This document shows positions 1-10,080 of a stretch of DNA of 64,000 bases, piece after piece. The DNA lies in the NCBI GenBank assembly GCA_914767715.1, contig OU612071.1, positions 20,146,948 through 20,210,947 on the forward strand, read 5' to 3'. The notes under the pieces were generated by a model, which did not search any database, was not told where the DNA came from, and saw only the letters and a program-made list of their open reading frames with translations. Each line of letters begins with the position of its first letter. Positions within the stretch are counted from its first letter, which is position 1. The DNA is from Membranipora membranacea (Eukaryota; Bryozoa; Gymnolaemata; Cheilostomatida; Membraniporidae). The position numbers and the translations under genes are program-made.

Positions 1-960
1 ATTTAAACGGATCTTTGGCTTTAAACATACATGACAAGATGGCTGGGCTCTATATCTGGTTGTGCATCACCTTGCAGGCTGGGTTGGTCTGGGGGACCCG
101 AAAAGTCTCCTGCCGGCGTCGCAGTGCCGCACCCAACTCTGTGAAGCTCTCAAAATGTTAGCTATATTGCATTTATGTATATTTTTTTTGGCATTGTTTC
201 ATTATGTGATGCTAGTAAGCTAAATTTGCCCCATTCTAGCTAGTGTTTCACGGAGTGTAACTATGTAATGAAGTTAAAAATAAATGCAATTGATAATAGG
301 TTGAACACTAGACCTCATGACAAGCTGTGTTATGAGGTATTGAAGTAGACCCTTTCAATATTCGCTCGTTATATCGGAAAGCCTGGGTGTAAGGTCACAT
401 CAGGTTTTCTGAGCAATATTCGAAATTTTTTGTATATGGAACTGTCAAAGTGAAACCACAAAAAATGTGTTAATATCCTTCGACTTTTTGCTTGGGTTAA
501 TCTCTATTACTGCAGGAGCTATGGTGGATTTCAACTCGTATCCGAAGTTTCTAATGCTAGACATATACGCAAAATGTATGTCTATGACATCACACCCCCT
601 GCGCAAGGTCCGCCAGGGAGCGTCAACGAGGCCTTGCTTTGATAAGTTACACCTTCAGTCCTTATTGACAAATTGAGCTGTTCCTGGGCTCATTTTTAAG
701 CTTACAAGCTGGAGCAGTTCCTCTGATTATTCAAATGTTTAATTCATGCATGCTCTAATCAGGGAGAATTCTCCCTGCTCTAATATAAGAGTTGTAGTCA
801 CAGTTAACAAGGAAATCACAGTATTTCGATCGCTTACGAGCCCTGTCTAGGTTTTCATCAGTAGGATACTGTCGGCATAGGTTTTGCCTATGTGTTATCC
901 CTCAAACCGTTTCTCTGGATATCCAAGGGGATGGTTTGAGTTTTCTATCTAATCTCAGAA
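1..960. other. No recognised gene; one palindrome
   Basis: No protein family was recognised on either strand. Short open frames here have no motif or splice support. The only distinct structure is a perfect 16-bp palindrome, AGGGAGAATTCTCCCT, near 760-775. It may be a remnant of a mobile element. Confidence 0.4.
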
Positions 961-984
961 ATTTTTGAATATTTTTTACTTATA

Positions 985-1490
985 GCGTGATAAACGGGGG
1001 CTTAGGCGTAGTGTTTGAAGGTTATAATGTGGTGGTCTGAGTAGCTAAGGTCACTGGTAGGGGAGGATATAGCCAGATTGGTCAGGACTAGATCTAGCGT
1101 ATTGACATGTCTGCGAGTTGATCCTCGGACATTTTGTTCTAAGTCAGAGGAATCTACAAGGTTAAGCAAAGCTCTGTGCAACGCAGAATCTTGGTATGGT
1201 TACTCCAGTCAATATCTGGAAGATTGAAGTCGCCCACAATTAGATTGTTACAAGATGGTTGATTTTGAATCCATGATATAAAATCGTAAATGGTTTTTCA
1301 TATATGGTTTACCATAATACACAGGAAAGTTTAATGAATAACCTGAAAAGCTGAGGTCAACGGATAGTAGTTCACCTTTCTTAGCAGGTGTGATGTTCTT
1401 CACAGTGATATTGCATGGAAAAAGTACGCCAATCAGAACTCCGCCATCTCTACCTGTTGGGTTGGCACTCTGTCTAACCTGTACAAAGTA
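985..1490 (-). pseudogene. LINE apurinic-type endonuclease domain fragment
   Basis: Minus-strand translation gives the hallmarks of the endonuclease/exonuclease/phosphatase domain of CR1/L2/Jockey-type LINEs. In order they are a GRDGGVLIGV-like stretch (about 1410-1460), the active-site block LIVGDFNLPDIDW (about 1213-1251), a NTLDLVLTN block (about 1080-1110) and a terminal YSDHHI block (about 1026-1045) containing the conserved SDH. In intact elements this domain nicks the target DNA for target-primed reverse transcription. The blocks lie in at least two reading frames and no reverse transcriptase follows on the same strand, so this is a truncated, frameshifted copy. Assignment to a specific LINE clade is not possible from this fragment. 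Confidence 0.75.
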
Positions 1491-2456
1491 TATTAATCAC
1501 ATATTCGGGTTTGAATGGAAGGAATTAATTTACATGCTGTTTATTTTGCACGAGTAATATTTCCAAGTGAACCGTCTTCCCACTGACTGACTGACTCCAT
1601 TGTAGCGAAAGAACCTTATATTTATTGGTTTATGAGGATTCATTGTATTAAAGTGGTCTGCTGTTGTGTGTCTGGTTGTGTTATTTTAGGTGTGATTAGT
1701 TTATGATGTTTCTGTCTGAAATTTGTTGGATTCCGGTTAAATTTGATGAAAATGGAGAGGAGATAAGCATACTTCCTGCAGATAGATCTAAAATGGCCCC
1801 TTGGCAAAGTCTTGTGTGCTTATCTTGCAAATTTATTATCACAGGGTGCAACTAACTGCTGAATATAATATAGCCCATATAATAAGTTACCAACAGAAAG
1901 TTCATCTGCCTTAATTGCAGTTGATCGAGCGCCTCGTCTAATGCGAAAATACGAAGTTCTCCCAAATATCATGTAATAAACACACAGCTGCTGGGATCTC
2001 TGGCTAGTGGTTTACTTATTTCTTTACACTGTTTTCTCATAAATATGTAGTAGGCCTCTGTACTAAGGTATGGTGTGGCTTTGGCTTTGGGGTATAGGCC
2101 TACATTAGATAGGGTAGAATAGGCTCAGATATAACTGAATACTTCAATCATACTATAGATATTTTGAAGCTGCGAATCGCCAGCTGGGTTTTTATGTTGA
2201 CATCAACAATATGAGTCTTTCGTTTTCAACTTGGATAAATACTAACTTAATATTCCCTCTAAATTTGCTTGTCAGTTGTGATGAGTTCTATGAAATAGAA
2301 AATAGCTGAGAGTAGCTTGTTTAGATTTCAATGAATTTTGGCCTAACATCTCATGAATGGGCTTTGTCAGTGTCAGAATGTTACATAATCTTGCATTTCA
2401 TTCATAGTAAATTTCATAGCAAAGATTATTGACTACAGTGTAGGAGTAAATAGTGT
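1491..2456. other. Unannotated spacer upstream of the tandem array
   Basis: No gene, RNA or repeat is recognised here. The sequence is AT-rich and stops in every frame at short intervals. It is not visibly shared with the region upstream of unit 3. Confidence 0.4.
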
Positions 2457-2510
2457 TGTTCAAATAGCTTATTAATTAAACTGTGAATGTCTGTTTTCTC
2501 CTACACACAG

Positions 2511-2560
2511 TGATGACAGCCCACAGAGAAGAACATGACAGGAGAGCCAGGCATAGGTGG
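2511..2560 (+). other. Exon-like block a, unit 1
   Basis: Follows a pyrimidine-rich acceptor ending CTACACACAG and encodes a stretch with HREEHDRRA. Unit 3 has the matching block at 12859, encoding HIEEHDRRAG, after the same acceptor. The 3' limit is uncertain: no donor is shared convincingly by both copies. No homology is recognised. Confidence 0.3.
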
Positions 2561-2952
2561 ATTTTCTGATCCAGCAGTAAATGATGGATGTGTGTCTAAC
2601 AACAGCTGTGTACAAAGAAAGATCTCACTGTAGGAGAGCAGGCAAGGAAAAACCGTTATTATTCTATTATTTTAAATATGGGAAACCAAGCTGCCCCTAA
2701 AGGCCGACTTCTCAATTTTTTGGACTGAAAAATGCAAAGCACTGAATTTGAATTAATTTCCCAGCTATCCCCTACCTGTATACTTTTGTAGGGAAGTCAC
2801 TATTATCTTTGTTTTTTGATTAGCCTGACCTGACCCTAACCATTAGGCAGCTTGATCCTCTACATCAGGCCACCCACTAATATGAGTAAAACAGCTGGCT
2901 GTCACCTGGTGATGACAGCTGTCAGCCAGTGGTATCTAACATCAGCAGCTAG

Positions 2953-2999
2953 GTAACATCACAGAGTAAGGGTAGATTATCCTTACTCTGTGGTAACAT
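2953..2999. repeat. Perfect hairpin flanked by direct repeats
   Basis: CACAGAGTAAGG (2960-2971) and its exact reverse complement (2981-2992) flank a 9-nt loop. The hairpin is bounded on both sides by GTAACAT (2953-2959 and 2993-2999). Units 3 and 4 lack it at the corresponding place, so it is an insertion private to unit 1. The flanking 7-bp repeats look like a target duplication. Confidence 0.7.
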
Positions 3000-3219
3000 G
3001 ATAGCTGGTTGTGTACAAACTAAACTAAACTGTGATACTTGTTTGATTGCTGTCAATACCATTGATGAATATATGGGCCTTGTTATACATGGAACTATGT
3101 ATTTTACAAAATTGAATTTATTAGATGGAAATAATCGTGGCGGAAAATCTGCTTCCCTGCGGTTTTAAAAACTGTTAGACTCATCTTTCGATTTGGACAA
3201 ACCATTTTGATATTTGTAG

Positions 3220-3347
3220 GTTGCAGCAGGCCTACTTGAAGATACAATGAAGAGTTAGATCTGGTAACTTCAGTTGAGAACTTTGATCGTGTGACTGACT
3301 GCAGGCTATACAGATAATTCCGTAGTATCACTCATCTTCGGAGAGCT
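3220..3347 (+). pseudogene. Exon-like block b, unit 1
   Basis: Bounded by acceptor TATTTGTAG and a GT donor (gtgggt). The homologous block in unit 2 is fully open; here indels shift the frame in the middle, although the end still reads GYTDNSVVSLIFGEL. This copy is therefore likely decayed. The protein family is not recognised. Confidence 0.4.
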
Positions 3348-3953
3348 GTGGGTTTGATTTCAGTTCTAATATTGAGATGGAGTTGAGTAATTTCGTAGTA
3401 TTTCCCTAACATTGTCACCATCAGTTTCGGCCAGTGCTTGATTGTTAGCAGCTAGTTTATTATTTGGGGTGTAATGAATTGATCAACTAGAATATCCCCC
3501 CTGCTGCAGATCCTCAAATTATATTTGCCCTAGATTTACATTGCTAACTAGTTTACATCGCATTATTCGGTGCTAGGTAGGGTGCTATTGTGCCATATTA
3601 ATCAAGCAGAGAATCTGGCGGCAAATTTTCCCCAGTCGAATTTCTCAAGCTGATAATAATGGTGATCGTTTACCTTACATGATGTTGCACGATAAATGTC
3701 TCATTTCCAAAATCGCTGCCAGCAAACGGCAAAGTGATGGCATGGTTTCAAAAGTTGCACACACTGAAAGTGCATGTCAGAATCAATGGATGTACAAATC
3801 TTAATGAGTCTGCAATCATCAATACTTGAGAAACAGTGAAAATGGTTGCAATAAACACATGTTTATCCTCTATAATTTTGAAATCTCAACACCGGCAAAA
3901 AAACCGACAAGAGATAGTGATTCTAACAATTGCTTGTGTTGTGTTTTTGACAG

Positions 3954-4046
3954 GCAGCTCTGGTGCAGCGGTTAAGTTAGAGATGTCGATACTCAGTATA
4001 ATAAGACCAGTAGGAGATGATCTGAGGAATACTCTGATGTCTCTAG
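3954..4046 (+). CDS. Exon c, unit 1 (unknown protein, partial)
   Basis: A 93-bp exon with acceptor TTTTTGACAG and donor GTGAGT. In the only open frame it reads SSGAAVKLEMSILSIIRPVG and on to a LRNTLMSL end, leaving one base for the next codon. The same exon occurs with identical length at 8310-8402, 14971-15063 and 19533-19625, with one to four amino-acid differences. Length and splice sites are preserved in the copies, apart from a changed last exon base in unit 4. The opposite strand is also open over much of this block, but the splice signals favour the plus strand. No family is recognised; this is one exon of an incomplete gene model. Confidence 0.45.
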
Positions 4047-4324
4047 GTGAGTATATAATACTATCACCAGTCTGCTGATCAGAACACACAAACAACTTGG
4101 ACCTTTCAAAACCCAAATAAAGCCATCTAAGTCTGACTGTTCTTTACTACTAGAGTTGCTCTTGAATTAAAGGATATATTGTGCACTGCTACTATAAATG
4201 CGCATGTAGAGAGTGCCAAGAGGTGCGCAAACACTATAAGCTCCGCACCTGGCACCATGTTATGGTAAAGTCCTGCAGCCAGATGCTTTGGCTTTAGCGC
4301 CAAATCTGGGGCATAACCTTCTCT

Positions 4325-4382
4325 AGGAGGGGGGAAAAGAGGGGGAGGAGGAAAAGGGGGGGGGGGGGGAAAGAGGAAGAGT
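4325..4382 (+). repeat. G-rich polypurine tract
   Basis: Almost pure purine run with several G tracts, including one of about 14 G. It is inserted in unit 1 relative to the matching place in unit 4 (about 24370). It could form G-quadruplex or triplex DNA. The reverse strand reads as proline-rich low-complexity, not a gene. Confidence 0.7.
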
Positions 4383-4550
4383 TGGACCAAATCATTTAAA
4401 ATCTTCGACTTCACTCATAATACTTCAAAAGATCAATTACACTTATTTCCTGCAGGAGTGTTGTCAGAACTAGTGGCCTCATACTGGCTGTGAATCATTA
4501 TATTAGCAGAATGCTTCAGCTTCATTCATAACTACTGCTTTCTTTTGCAG

Positions 4551-4676
4551 GTGGAGGCACATGTTAGTGTTGCACAATCCCCCAGCTAGACCCGTATTCT
4601 TGTTGGTAAAAGAAACTCTACACCATCCTATGGAGACTGATTATGATGATCAGATATAGACTGTGTATTACCCACA
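4551..4676 (+). other. Exon d, unit 1 (126 bp, contains stop)
   Basis: Bounded by acceptor TCTTTTGCAG and donor GTAAGT. Unit 3 has the homologue at 15524-15649 with the same 126-bp length. Read in phase with exon c, both copies reach a stop after four or five codons. Because 126 is divisible by 3 and exon c joins exon e in phase, this looks like a symmetrical cassette whose inclusion would truncate the product. Unit 2 lacks it. Confidence 0.35.
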
Positions 4677-5087
4677 GTAAGTCAACAGTCAGTAGCTCTG
4701 AGGTGATAGGCATGTTACTTTGAACCTGAAACTTCTGCTGCACATTACTCCAATTTTAATGTGTCTAATATTGCAGTTTTCCTCAGTGACATATGTACCT
4801 TAAATGGAACAAGTGTGTTGCCCACTCTAAAATATCTATTTGGTTGATAAAGCAGCATCCTTGTTGCTTCCTGACTCCTGTATTTCGGTCTGTCTCAGAC
4901 TGTTGATGATCGATGATCAATCTGGATATTGAACTCATGAGTTGCAGTCTTTACACCGATATATATATATATCATGTTGAATTGTGAAAACAACTAAGAG
5001 GGTGATTATATAGGAGTTCTTGATATGCAATTCTCAGTCATTATGGGTGTCTACTATTTTAAGCTTTATCAATGGTATTTTTCGCAG

Positions 5088-5214
5088 TTATCACAAGTTA
5101 TGCAGTGAATGATCTATCCTATCAATGTGTGATGAATATGAGACGCCCACAGTGACTGAGTTGACTTTATACTGTACAAAGTTACCTGTCACAGCTCAGT
5201 ATCACGGAGTCCTG
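5088..5214 (+). pseudogene. Exon e, unit 1
   Basis: A 127-bp block with acceptor TTTTTCGCAG and donor GTGAGT. It begins like unit 2 (ITSYAVNDLSYQCVMNMRRP) but then meets an in-frame TGA. Length and splice sites match unit 2 (127 bp), so a point change rather than an indel broke it. In phase with exon c. Confidence 0.4.
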
Positions 5215-5599
5215 GTGAGTTATGAGCAGTAAGACCAGAGATTATAGATATTTTATGTTCTCTGGTTGGACTGGTAGGCCTATGGCTTAGACTAAGTTTA
5301 ATCCAGTTTGCCTGCATTCTCAGTTTCTCCCTCTTAACTAAAAATCTGCAGTTGCTAGAGGTGGAGGCTGTGCAGCTGAGAAAGCAGACAAACTGGAACG
5401 GAATTTTGGACCATTGTCATCACAGCATTGAAATTAACATTTCTGCCCTTAAAAAGTGTGACATAGTGTAGCCTCAGACTTCTTCTGCCACTCGGGGAAA
5501 GTGTGCCGATTAAATTCTAAAAAGCTCAGAGATGACAAGTTGAGGCTTCGATCTCAGCATTGTCACCTAATGGGCAAATAATTAATCAAATAATAACTA

Positions 5600-6040
5600 G
5601 AAACAAAGTATTTATCTGCCATTTATTTCGATCCCATTTTGGACACTCAGTTTTTGCGAATACTCCACCCACTCCCAACTTTGAGAATTCAATCGGCATT
5701 GTCTTCCCTTTGTGGTAGCAGTAGTTAGTCTCCTCTTTACCCCCCCCCCCCTCCGGTATAAATCAAGTTTAGTAAGGGTTATCCCCCATTTAATAGTGGA
5801 GGACAACTCTATATTTTCGGTTTTCTAAAGCAGTTCTAAGAGGTAAAACAATAACCGTTAAGTTCTTTCTTGACTGGCTCGCACAAATATACCACAAGGC
5901 TTCATGCTTTAACCTTTTGTGCATGCCGCCTCACAACCTTGGCTACAGTTTTTTTTATCTCTTCATCAAACTGGTTTCTTAAGGTTCAATCTTTTTTTTA
6001 CACCTGAATGTGTCTGCTGTGAAAGAGATGCTATTCTGGG
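5600..6040. repeat. S8 repeat, copy A
   Basis: First copy of a long repeat that ends each tandem unit. Diagnostic pieces are GTGGAGGACAACTCTATA (about 5797-5814) and a CACCTGAATGTGTCTGCTG stretch (about 6001). Better copies are at 9230, 16600, 24410 and 34900. It contains a poly-C run at about 5740. Confidence 0.6.
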
Positions 6041-6146
6041 GGGTCTTTCAATTAGAGACTGCCAAAGTCGCAATCTGATCGCTCACTAAATTGTAATCTT
6101 TCAGTCGTCATTTTCTGACTTAGACAAACCATTTTGATATTTGTAG

Positions 6147-6268
6147 ATCAAAGCAGGCCTGCTAGAAGGATACACCGAAGATTTAGGTCTGATATCCTTA
6201 GTTGAGAACTTGAGACTGACTGCAGGCTACACAGATAATTCCAGAGGATCACTCATCTTCACTGAGCT
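6147..6268 (+). CDS. Exon b, unit 2 (open, unknown protein)
   Basis: A 122-bp exon fully open in phase 0, bounded by acceptor GATATTTGTAG and donor GTGAGT. It starts IKAGLLEGYTEDLGLISLVE and ends TDNSRGSLIFTEL. The other three copies of this block carry a 7-bp insertion and other indels that break the frame. It leaves two bases, which does not join in phase to exon c directly, so at least one further exon must lie between them or the model is incomplete. No domain is recognised. Confidence 0.4.
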
Positions 6269-7069
6269 GTGAGTTTGATTTTAGTTCTAATATTGAGATG
6301 TAGTTGAGTAATTTCATAGTATTTCCCTAACATTGTCACCATCAGTTTTAGGCCAGTGCTTGATTGTTAGCAGCTAGTTGTTATTTATGATGTAATATTT
6401 TGATCAACGAGAATGTTCCTAATGCTACAGATCCTCAAATTACCAGCTATTTTTTCCCTAGATTGTCTATGCTTATCAAACTAGATTTACAGTGCTTTAT
6501 TTGATGCTAGGAAAGTGCTATTGTACCATATTAGTGAAATGGTTAGTCGGGTGACAGAGTTACCCTGGTAGAATTTCTCAAGCTGATCAAAATGGTGATT
6601 ATTAACCTTACATGATGTTTCACGATAAATGTCTCATTTCCAAAATCGCTGCCAGCAAAAGGGAAAGTTATGGCATGATGGTTTCAAAACTTGCCCAACC
6701 TGAAATTGCATATCATAATTATTGGATGTACAAATCTTAATGGGTCTAGTTGAGAAACAGTTAGAATGGTTGCAATAAAGCCATATTAATTTCATGTATA
6801 AAACTTTCATTGAAACAAAACTAATTCTTTAATTCTGCTGCATGAAAAACAAGATTCGGATATTTGTAATGAGTCAATTGATATATACAGGCTTTTTGCC
6901 AATACACACAGTTTTGATGAGATTTTCAGTTATGTTGTACCATAATCCCTCACCTAGAGATCGCCGATTTATAAGTGAAGGCGGCTGTAAGAGAGTAGCA
7001 TATAGACGCGACTATCATTTGAAGCATTTTTATATTTATGTTGGACTAAAACCTCTTACAATCACCGAA

Positions 7070-7150
7070 GCTGAATAGCTCAGTGGTAAAGTGTGCGACT
7101 TGAAAGCATGAAGTTGCGAGTTGGGAACCCACTGGGGGCAGTTTTTTTCC
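7070..7150 (+). repeat. tRNA-like SINE head
   Basis: Contains an A-box-like TAGCTCAGTGGTAAAGTG (about 7076-7093) and a degenerate B-box GAGTTGGGAACCC (about 7118-7130), followed by a T run. The ends do not pair as a tRNA acceptor stem, so it is not a functional tRNA gene. A related element lies at 22641. Confidence 0.45.
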
Positions 7151-7351
7151 CAAAACTACTTAGTTCATTTGTAGTGAGTGAATGTGTGCCACAAAACTCA
7201 AATTTTTCAACAATCAGCATATCATATCTCTCTCACAGTCTTTCAAAATAAATAAAACATGCCAAGAGCCGCATACACCATTCAGCAGAAACTGGAAGTA
7301 TTGAGAACAGTTGAAAAGAATAACAACCTTGACAAGACTGCAAGGGAATTG

Positions 7352-7582
7352 CTGTTTGCTAAGAAACAGAAGATTGGGCTGCCCCTAAAGGGGGACGCAA
7401 GCTGCCCTAATCCTCATACTGAGAATGTGATACATCCTAGAAAACTAGAATGCATCCTAAAGGTGAGGCCATGGTGGACCTCCTAATCGTGGGTGTGCAG
7501 CGAGCTGCCAAAACTGAACTGGCACTAATCGGCCATTGGCCGTGACACTTTGATCTTAGCCAATAGGCCGAGAAGCGAGAAG
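7352..7582 (-). mobile_element. Chimeric U2 snRNA retrocopy
   Basis: A 231-bp insertion bounded by perfect 18-bp direct repeats, AAGACTGCAAGGGAATTG (7334-7351 and 7583-7600). Read on the minus strand it begins with about 34 nt closely matching the 5' end of U2 snRNA (CTTCTCGGCC, then TTGGCTAAGATCAA), with one substitution and one inserted base. The rest does not resemble U2 and is unidentified. Long target duplications plus a 5' snRNA head fit LINE-mediated template switching as known from U6/L1 and U2 chimeras. No poly-A tail is visible, which is atypical for L1-type mobilisation. Confidence 0.65.
7545..7579 (-). ncRNA. U2 snRNA 5'-end pseudogene segment
   Basis: Matches U2 snRNA from about nucleotide 2 to 33, including stem-loop I. 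Everything downstream (branch-site recognition region, Sm site) is absent, so this is not a working snRNA gene. Confidence 0.65.
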
Positions 7583-7678
7583 AAGACTGCAAGGGAATTG
7601 AAAATTAATAGACGCTTGATTCAAAGATGGAGAGCTTCCAAACATCAACTACTGATGTGATTCACTTATAAGATTCGG

Positions 7679-7798
7679 TGTCTTATAGCTGTGGGGTGTC
7701 TTATAGCTGTGGGGTGTCTTATAGCTGTGGGGTGTCTTATAGCTGTGGGGTGTCTTATAGCTGTGGGGTGTCTTATAGCTGTGGGGTGTCTTATAACT
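7679..7798 (+). repeat. 18-bp minisatellite
   Basis: Six perfect tandem copies of TGTCTTATAGCTGTGGGG and a degenerate seventh. The flanks carry related words (CACTTATAAG, then CTTATAGGTGAGG at about 7830-7865), suggesting expansion from a transposon terminal region. The short open frame across it (SYSCGV repeated) is a by-product of the period being a multiple of three. Confidence 0.85.
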
Positions 7799-8309
7799 GG
7801 AGCATTTTTATTTTTTCTGAGGGGGGTGATTCACTTATAAGTCCGGTGACTTATAGGTGAGGTATTACGGTATAACATTCAATCCTGTTTTATGAAACAA
7901 CAAGGATAACTTATAAATTCTTCCCATTTAAACAAATGAGGATTGCATATGCAACAGTACGGTATGTCGAATTGGTTCATATTTTGCGAGGTATGAAACC
8001 ATAACATAACCATAATATTATTTTATTGCATTCCCTTTATTGGCGGCATTTTAGTCGATCGCAATTTCCCCATCGTGATCAGGTCGAAAAATGTTACCAG
8101 AATCAACTACCAAACTGTAACCAGCTGACTTCATAAATTTAGTTGCATTGCCAGCCACAATCTGCAGGGGTCACCACTGGACTATATGTGGGTCACTGAG
8201 AACTCTAAGCTGCCATATTATCTCAGATCTTCATTTTTGTAATCCCAACACCGGCAAAGAAACTGACAAGACATGATTCTAACAATTGCTTGTGTTGTGT
8301 TTTAGACAG

Positions 8310-8402
8310 GCAGAGCGGGTGCAGTGATAAAGTTAGATATGTCAATACTCAGTATAATAAGACCAGTAGGAGATGATCTGAGGAATACTCTGATGTCTCT
8401 AG
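8310..8402 (+). CDS. Exon c, unit 2 (unknown protein, partial)
   Basis: A 93-bp exon, acceptor TTTTAGACAG and donor GTGAGT. It reads RAGAVIKLDMSILSIIRPVG and continues to LRNTLMSL, leaving one base. That base joins exon e (8903) in phase, and exon d is deleted here, so c to e is a simple open join in this unit. Confidence 0.5.
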
Positions 8403-8902
8403 GTGAGTATATAATCTTATCACCAGTCTGCTGATCAGAAGACATAAGCAACTTGGACCTTTCAAAACCCAAACAGAGCCATCCTAGTCTGACTGTTCCT
8501 TACTTGTAGAGTAGGTCTTGAATTGAAGGATATATTCTGCACTGTTACTGTAAATGCACATGTAGGGAGTGCCGCGGGATGCGCAAACAGTATAAGCTCC
8601 CCACCTGGTACCTACAGCATACAGCCAGATGCTATGTTGATAAAACCTCATCACTGTTGCTTCCTGACTATCCTGCTTTTCGTTTGTCTAAGACTTTCAT
8701 TAGACTGTTGTAAGAGGTGAAAATAATATAATGATCTATCTGGACATTGAACTCATGATTTGCAGTTCTTACACCCAAATATCATGTTGTGCTGTATTGT
8801 GAAAACAACTAAGAGGGTGATTCTATTGGAGTTCTTGATTTGCAATTCTAAGCTATTATGGGTGTCTACTATTTTAAGCTCTATCAATGGTATTTTTCGC
8901 AG

Positions 8903-9029
8903 TTATCACAAGTAATGCAGTGAGTGACCTATCCTATCAATGTGTGATGAATATGAGACGCCCACAGCTGATGTGTTTACTTTATACTGTACAGAGTTAC
9001 CCGTCACAGCTCAGTATCACGGAGTCCTG
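8903..9029 (+). CDS. Exon e, unit 2 (unknown protein, partial)
   Basis: A 127-bp exon with acceptor TATTTTTCGCAG and donor GTGAGT. In phase with exon c it is open throughout: ITSNAVSDLSYQCVMNMRRP at the start and PSQLSITESW at the end. The unit 3 homologue has no indel in the 71 bp shared core but differs at many codons. Family unknown. Confidence 0.45.
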
Positions 9030-9229
9030 GTGAGTTATGTGCAAAAAGACCAAATAATTCTATATAGCTTAGAGAAGATGAAACAAGGCTTCAATCTCAA
9101 CTCTGTCACCTAATTGGCAAATAGTTGATGCAAACTGATCGTATAATTCAGGGTATGAAACCAATGAACTGGATGAAGTAGCAAATTATTTACTCGGTTA
9201 CTGATTAACAATATTGACGTCGTAATTTT

Positions 9230-10080
9230 ACCATTTATTTCACTCCCATATTGTGACACTCAGTGTTGGCAAAGACCCCCATCCCCCCATAAGGAGACAT
9301 TGGAAATATTTAAGCCTCATTTGTTATCTTTGGGAATTTCAATGGGCATGCTATTTCCCTGAGTGACTGGCAGCTTCTTTGTCCCTAAGTGAAAATCAGG
9401 TTTGCTGAAGGTTATCCCCTCATTTAGTAGTGGAGGACAACTCTCTATTGTCGATTTTCAAACCTGTCCTAAGATGAAAGACATATGTGTGTTTTATTTT
9501 ATCCTTATGAGAAGGCTGCCCTCCACCTCTACTCTAGTTTTTTTCTCGTCATCAAACTAATTATGCTTATTTCAGGCTCAACTTTCTTTCATTCCTGAAT
9601 GCGTGTGCTTTGAGAGTGAAGTCTTTTCCCCTGGCTGATAACTTGGCTCAATCTCCAGTTTTTTCTATATTGATGGAGCCTCTTTTTTAACAAATCAGTT
9701 CGTGTTGATGATCAACAAAGCTTTTTCTCTTCGAAGAACCTCAGTCAGTCTCCGACATAAATGTCACGGGTTAGTCTGATATGGAATTTTTGATCATCTT
9801 GAAAATCCCTCACACCAGAAATTGACCCCCAACCCTAACGTGTTAATCATTTTGAGGTCGCAGTCATTAAATCCCCAGTTCTACACTCGCATTGTTGCTT
9901 TCGCCCATTTAGGTTTCTGTTTGTCTCTCAGCTTGATGTGTTCTATCGTCTTGATCTCTCTGCCTACATTGCAGTTTTTTTTAAAAGATTGGCATTCAGC
10001 AAGAGTTTCGATGTGCACTCATACCTCATTTGCCACATTGTATTGCTTGTTAAACGCCAAACAAGAAATTTTCCCATCTT
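9230..10080. repeat. S8 repeat, copy B
   Basis: Long copy of the array-terminal repeat. It shares GTGGAGGACAACTC (about 9432), a stretch before the T-rich TTGATGGAGCC (about 9672), and the distal part around CCAGTTCTACACTC (about 9877) with copies D and E. Short open frames on both strands here are not supported as genes. Confidence 0.65.

Larger units (their letters stand above)
2457..6060 (+). repeat. Tandem array unit 1
   Basis: First of four diverged copies of one unit. Block order: exon-like block a (2511 on), a TTAATTAAACTGTGAATGTC-type leader before it, exon b (3220-3347), a conserved intron block with ATAAATGTCTCATTTCC, exon c (3954-4046), exon d (4551-4676), exon e (5088-5214), then block S8 (about 5600-6040). 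The same order recurs near 6.1, 12.8 and 18.1 kb. Intron-like sequence is conserved along with exons, so whole genomic units were duplicated. This unit lacks about 500 bp between b and c that units 2-4 keep, and has two private insertions: a hairpin at 2953-2999 and a G-rich tract at 4325-4382. Exon e carries an in-frame stop, so this copy is probably decayed. Confidence 0.75.
7259..7656 (+). pseudogene. pogo/CENP-B-type transposase N-terminus, interrupted
   Basis: The start MPRAAYTIQQKLEVLRTVEK and the following residues resemble the N-terminal helix-turn-helix (Psq/CENP-B type) of pogo-family transposases, which binds transposon ends. After 31 residues the frame is interrupted at 7352 by a 231-bp insertion; on the far side the same frame resumes with NRRLIQRWRASKHQL, as expected for the second half of the domain, and then stops. 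Nothing of the catalytic DDE domain follows. The open frame that runs through the insertion (to 7486) is therefore an artefact. The minisatellite right after may derive from the end of the same transposon. Confidence 0.65.

Noticed and set aside
3886-4116. Minus-strand gene over exon c (also 19213-19668)
   Set aside because: The minus frame is open in several units, but acceptor and donor signals, constant 93-bp length and phase to exon e support the plus strand.
4127-4414. Proline-rich minus-strand protein
   Set aside because: Created by the G-rich tract on the plus strand; homologous units lack it.
7070-7150. Functional tRNA gene
   Set aside because: A and B boxes are present but no acceptor stem forms and the B-box is degenerate; better explained as a SINE.
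7679-7798. CRISPR-like array
   Set aside because: The repeats are directly adjacent with no spacers; it is a minisatellite in an animal genome.
7678-7860. Open frame of repeated SYSCGV
   Set aside because: Produced by an 18-bp minisatellite whose period is a multiple of three; no start context or homology.
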